NCBI GenBank assembly: GCA_030725715.1
Contig: JANRFG010000016.1
Span: forward strand, 88,970-152,969
DNA: 64,000 nt
From: Opitutales bacterium
GTDB taxonomy: Bacteria > Verrucomicrobiota > Verrucomicrobiia > Opitutales > UBA953
Direction: 5' to 3'
Shown: positions 60,786-64,000 of the stretch, in pieces
Layout of the letters: every line of letters starts with the position of its first letter
Position numbering within the stretch: position 1 is the stretch's first letter
Translations under genes and position numbers: made by a program
The notes under the pieces: generated by a model
Told to the model about the DNA's origin: nothing
The model's database searches: none
What the model saw: only the letters and a program-made list of their open reading frames with translations

Positions 60786-63509
60786 ATGGCTGAAATCCCC
60801 AAATCTTACGAACCCCAGGGCGTCGAGCAGCAGTGGTACGACCGCTGGGTGGCCGCCGGTTGCTTCAAGGGCAAGGTCGACCATTCCCGTGAATCGTTCG
60901 CGGTGATGATCCCGCCGCCCAACGTCACCGGCGTCCTGCACATGGGACACCTGCTCAATAACACGCTGCAGGACATCATGGTCCGCCGCGCCCGTCAGGA
61001 AGGCAAGTCCGCCCTCTGGCTCCCGGGCACCGACCACGCCGGCATCGCCACGCAGTCCCGCGTCGAAAAGGAACTCCGTCAGAAGGAAGGCAAGACGCGC
61101 CACGACCTCGGCCGCGAGAAGTTCGTCCAAGTCGCCTCGGAATGGCGCGACAAGCACGGCGGCATCATCCTCGGCCAGCTCCGCAAGCTCGGCGCCTCCT
61201 GCGACTGGGACCGCACGGTCCACACGCTCGACGCCGGCTACTCGCAGGCGGTGCTGCAGACTTTCGTCACGCTCTACGAACGCGGCTACGTCTACCGCGG
61301 CAAGCGCATGGTGAACTGGTGCCCGGTCTCGCAGACGGGCCTCTCCGACGAAGAGGTGATCATGAAGCCTTCGAAGGGCTCCCTCTACCGGATGCGTTAC
61401 GAGGTCGCCGAACTCCCCGGCACGTTCCTGGAGATCTCGACCACGCGTCCGGAGACCATCCCCGGCGACGCCGCCGTGGCGGTCCACCCTGACGACGAGC
61501 GCTACAAGCACCTCATCGGCAAGCATGTCTGGCGCCCCTTCCCGCGCGCCCAGATCCCGATCGTCGGTGACACGGCCGTCGAGAAGGAATTCGGCACGGG
61601 CGTCCTGAAGGTCACCCCGGCCCATGACCGCACCGACTTCGATATCGGCAAGCGCCACGACCTGCCGGTCAACGACGTGATGAATCCGGACGGCACGATG
61701 AACGCGGACGCGGGTCCGCTCGCCGGCCTGGAGCGCTTCAAGGCCCGCCACGCCGCCGAGAAGCTCCTCGAAGAGCTCGGCGCGTTGGTGAAGACCGAGC
61801 CCTACGAGAATACGGTCGGCTTCTCCGAACGCGCCGACGTGCCGATCGAGCCCCGCCTCAGCGAACAGTGGTTCATCCGCTACCCGAAGATCGACGAAGC
61901 GAAGCGCGCCGTCACTTCGGGCATCATCAAGTTCCACCCGGAACGCTGGACGAAGACCTACCTGCACTGGCTCGAGAACATCCAGGATTGGTGCGTCAGC
62001 CGCCAGCTCTGGTGGGGCCACCGCATCCCGGTCTGGTACCGCAAGGGCGCCGACCGCAACGACCCCAAGAACCTGCACGTGTCCCTCACGGCTCCGGCCG
62101 ATGCCGCGAACTGGGAACAGGACGACGACGTGCTCGACACGTGGGCCTCTTCCTGGCTCTGGTGCCTCGCGACCATCGGCTGGCGCAAGCCGGGCGAGAC
62201 GACCGAGGAGCTCAAGCACTGGTATCCGACCGGCGCCCTCGCCACGGGGCCGGACATCATCTTCCTCTGGGTCGCCCGCATGATCATCGCCGGCCTCGAG
62301 CTGCATGGCCCGGAGAAGAAGACGCTGACCGACGACGAGATCCGCCAACGCATCCCGTTCAAGCGCGTGTACTTCAACGGCATCATCCGCGACAAGCTCG
62401 GCCGCAAGATGTCGAAATCCCTCGGCAACTCGCCCGAGCCGCTCGACCTCATCGCCAAGTTCGGCGCCGACGGCCTCCGCTTCGGCCTGCTGTCCATCGC
62501 CCCCAAGGGCCAGGACATCCTCTTCGACGAAGATCGCGTCGGCCAAGGCCGCAACTTCTGCAACAAGCTCTGGAACGCCGCCCGCTTCCGCCAGATGTCC
62601 GGCCCGATGGCCGACAACTCGACGCTCGCCGCCGTGGTCAGCCGCATCAAGGCCTCGCAGCTGGATGACGACGACTTCGCGATCCTGCAGGGTCTCGCCG
62701 AACTGACCGACAGCACGGCCAAGAACCTCGACGAACACGAGTTCACCGCCTACGCGCAGGGGCTCTATGCCTTCTTCTGGGGCGACTTCTGCGACTGGTA
62801 TGTCGAAGCCTCCAAGGCCCGCCTGCGCGACCCCGCGCTGGTCGACAACTGCCTCGCGGTCCAGGACCTCGTCCTCCGCCAGTTCCTCCTGCTCCTCCAC
62901 CCGGTGGCGCCGTTCATCTCGGAAGAGCTCTGGCACCTGCTCGGCTACGGCACGGAGAAGGACTTCATCCAGGACCATCACACCGGCACCGGCGGCGACC
63001 TCCTCCGCGTCCTCCGCGAGAACGGCATCAAGCTCAGCGCCGCCAAGGTGGCCGACGTAGCCTTGCTCCGTGAGTTCGTCGCCTCCGTCCGCGGCCTGAA
63101 GTCTCAGGCCAACCAGGCCACGCGCCGCGACGCGGTGATCACGGTCGTCGCCAAGGACGCCACGGCCAAGGCCCTCCTCACCGCCAACCGCGAGAAACTC
63201 AGCAGCCTCGCCGGCCTCTCCGAAATCGGTTTCGCCGACGACGCCGGCGGCCGCACGGGTTCGCTCACTTCGCTCGGCACGGTGATGCTCGAACTCTCCG
63301 GCACGGTCGACGTGGCCGCCGAGAAGGTCCGTCTCGCCAAGGAACTGGCCAAGCTCGAACAGGCGGTCGCCGCCGGCGAAGCCAAGCTCACGAACGAGGC
63401 CTTCGTCTCGAAGGCCCCGCCGAAGATCCTCGAGGGCGCCCGCAAGCAGCTCGACGAAGCCAAGGCCAAGCGCGACGAGATCGCGCGCATGCTCACCACG
63501 CTCGGTTAA
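60786..63509 (+). CDS. valS: Valine-tRNA ligase
   Basis: A 907-residue class I synthetase. The N-terminal HIGH motif is in PNVTGVLHMGHLLNN, with WLPGTDHAGIATQ and STTRPETIPGDAAVAVHP in the editing domain, and KMSKSLGNSPEPLDLI is the second signature. The C-terminal end is a coiled coil (EKVRLAKELAKLEQAVAAGE), which ValRS uses to bind tRNA. It charges tRNA-Val and removes misplaced threonine. The upstream 65 bases to the SRP RNA carry its start signals; no Shine-Dalgarno is visible (TTCCCCTTTCCG precedes the ATG). nagB follows after 1 bp. Confidence 0.97.
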   Translation: MAEIPKSYEPQGVEQQWYDRWVAAGCFKGKVDHSRESFAVMIPPPNVTGVLHMGHLLNNTLQDIMVRRARQEGKSALWLPGTDHAGIATQSRVEKELRQKEGKTRHDLGREKFVQVASEWRDKHGGIILGQLRKLGASCDWDRTVHTLDAGYSQAVLQTFVTLYERGYVYRGKRMVNWCPVSQTGLSDEEVIMKPSKGSLYRMRYEVAELPGTFLEISTTRPETIPGDAAVAVHPDDERYKHLIGKHVWRPFPRAQIPIVGDTAVEKEFGTGVLKVTPAHDRTDFDIGKRHDLPVNDVMNPDGTMNADAGPLAGLERFKARHAAEKLLEELGALVKTEPYENTVGFSERADVPIEPRLSEQWFIRYPKIDEAKRAVTSGIIKFHPERWTKTYLHWLENIQDWCVSRQLWWGHRIPVWYRKGADRNDPKNLHVSLTAPADAANWEQDDDVLDTWASSWLWCLATIGWRKPGETTEELKHWYPTGALATGPDIIFLWVARMIIAGLELHGPEKKTLTDDEIRQRIPFKRVYFNGIIRDKLGRKMSKSLGNSPEPLDLIAKFGADGLRFGLLSIAPKGQDILFDEDRVGQGRNFCNKLWNAARFRQMSGPMADNSTLAAVVSRIKASQLDDDDFAILQGLAELTDSTAKNLDEHEFTAYAQGLYAFFWGDFCDWYVEASKARLRDPALVDNCLAVQDLVLRQFLLLLHPVAPFISEELWHLLGYGTEKDFIQDHHTGTGGDLLRVLRENGIKLSAAKVADVALLREFVASVRGLKSQANQATRRDAVITVVAKDATAKALLTANREKLSSLAGLSEIGFADDAGGRTGSLTSLGTVMLELSGTVDVAAEKVRLAKELAKLEQAVAAGEAKLTNEAFVSKAPPKILEGARKQLDEAKAKRDEIARMLTTLG

Positions 63510-63510
63510 G

Positions 63511-64000
63511 ATGATCTCGACCCGGCTCCATCCCGACAAGCATTCCGCCGCGCAGGCGATCGCCCGGGAGATAGCCGACCTGATTCAGTTACGCTCGAAA
63601 TCGGGCAAGCCGACGGTGCTGGGCCTGGCGACGGGCTCCACGCCCCTACCCCTCTACGCGGAGCTGATCCGCTTGCATCGCGAAGAAGGCCTGAGCTTCC
63701 GTTCGGTCATCACCTTCAATCTCGACGAATACGAAGGCCTCGGCCCGGATCATCTGCAGTCCTACCGGTTCTTCATGGAGGAAAATCTCTTCCGTCATCT
63801 CGATATCCCCGCGGCTAACATCCATATCCCGGACGGGATGGCTAAAGACCCGGCGAGTCATTGCGCCGAGTATGAAGCGACGATCCGTAAGGCCGGCGGC
63901 ATCGATCTTCAGATCCTCGGTATCGGCCGCACCGGCCATATCGGTTTCAACGAACCGCCCTCACCCGCCGAGAGCCGGACCCGCTGGGTGCACCTCGACG
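63511..64000 (+). CDS. nagB: Glucosamine-6-phosphate deaminase, 5' part
   Basis: The first 163 codons of a gene cut by the right edge. TVLGLATGSTPLPLYAELI is the phosphate-binding loop, FNLDEYEGLGPDHLQSY and QILGIGRTGHIGFNEP are the NagB motifs; the usual Asp of GxGxDGHIGFNEP is Thr here. The enzyme turns glucosamine 6-phosphate into fructose 6-phosphate and ammonia. The Thr change is seen in some bacterial NagB proteins, but I cannot judge whether activity is altered. Its ATG follows the valS stop directly (TAAGATG), so it is probably transcribed with valS, an unusual pairing. Confidence 0.88.
   Translation, partial: MISTRLHPDKHSAAQAIAREIADLIQLRSKSGKPTVLGLATGSTPLPLYAELIRLHREEGLSFRSVITFNLDEYEGLGPDHLQSYRFFMEENLFRHLDIPAANIHIPDGMAKDPASHCAEYEATIRKAGGIDLQILGIGRTGHIGFNEPPSPAESRTRWVHLD

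Noticed and set aside
57748..63539. Very long open frames (over 900 codons) on the minus strand opposite sucB-lpd and valS, and similar ones opposite the rhamnose fusion and SNF2 genes.
   Set aside because: They mirror real genes whose forward codons avoid TTA, CTA and TCA, so stops are rare in the opposite frame. Their products are low-complexity and match nothing I know.

Overview
This window is 64 kb of GC-rich, gene-dense bacterial chromosome. It most likely comes from a member of Verrucomicrobiota, probably class Opitutae. Supporting evidence is a large PVC-type haem-binding dehydrogenase/HEAT-repeat/CxxCH protein, a Minf_1886-family protein (a family restricted to Verrucomicrobia and Planctomycetes), and a fused rhamnulose-1-phosphate aldolase/short-chain dehydrogenase. 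Gram-negative envelope genes are also present (lpxK, a DUF374 acyltransferase, lipoproteins, tatA). The assignment rests on gene content, not on a phylogenetic marker. I see no rRNA, tRNA, CRISPR array, prophage or insertion sequence. The one RNA gene I recognise is the SRP RNA. No gene-free stretch exceeds 300 bases.

Layout. 1-2 kb: 3' end of murJ, convergent with a lipoprotein amidase. 2-7.5 kb: a deoxy-sugar catabolic operon (DeoR regulator, class II aldolase, rhamnulokinase, aldolase/dehydrogenase fusion), ending in a tiny ORF that looks like lutA fused to the tail of lutC, i.e. the scar of a deleted lactate-oxidation operon. 7.5-13.6 kb: PVC haem protein, S9 peptidase and a small membrane protein. 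13.7-19.8 kb: an unrecognised 594-residue protein, metG, isochorismate synthase, dtd and hisF. 19.8-28.5 kb: CNNM/CorC-type protein, nadB-panE, a small lipoprotein, a HAD-DciA fusion, a Minf_1886 protein, hisC, an RmlD-like reductase and a lipoate ligase. 28.5-35.2 kb: mutS, PIN-PhoH, DUF971, ybaB, recR and an Rsm22-like methyltransferase. 35.3-42.8 kb: ppk1, lpxK, panD with a class V aminotransferase, and a type IA topoisomerase. 42.8-50.9 kb: a four-gene acylphosphatase/ABC exporter operon, tatA, ribE, DUF374, a NUDIX/metallopeptidase/mazG operon and trpC-rsmA. 50.9-54.8 kb: rimO and a SNF2 helicase. 55-60.5 kb: the 2-oxoglutarate dehydrogenase complex (sucA, sucB, lpd). 60.6-64 kb: SRP RNA on the minus strand, valS and the 5' part of nagB.

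How the genes work together. Most are housekeeping genes packed tightly, with many 4-bp ATGA overlaps and convergent genes whose stop codons abut or overlap. The lipoate ligase can supply the lipoyl group needed by the E2 subunit encoded in the same window. The sugar cluster would split a deoxyketose phosphate into dihydroxyacetone phosphate and lactaldehyde, and oxidise the lactaldehyde through the fused dehydrogenase. The lactate step next to it appears to have been lost.

The points most worth following up are the lutABC-like deletion scar, the fusion of a DciA (DUF721) helicase-loader domain to a HAD domain lacking the usual second Asp, the antisense SRP RNA, and the near absence of Shine-Dalgarno sequences combined with promoter-like hexamers 35-40 bases before several start codons.
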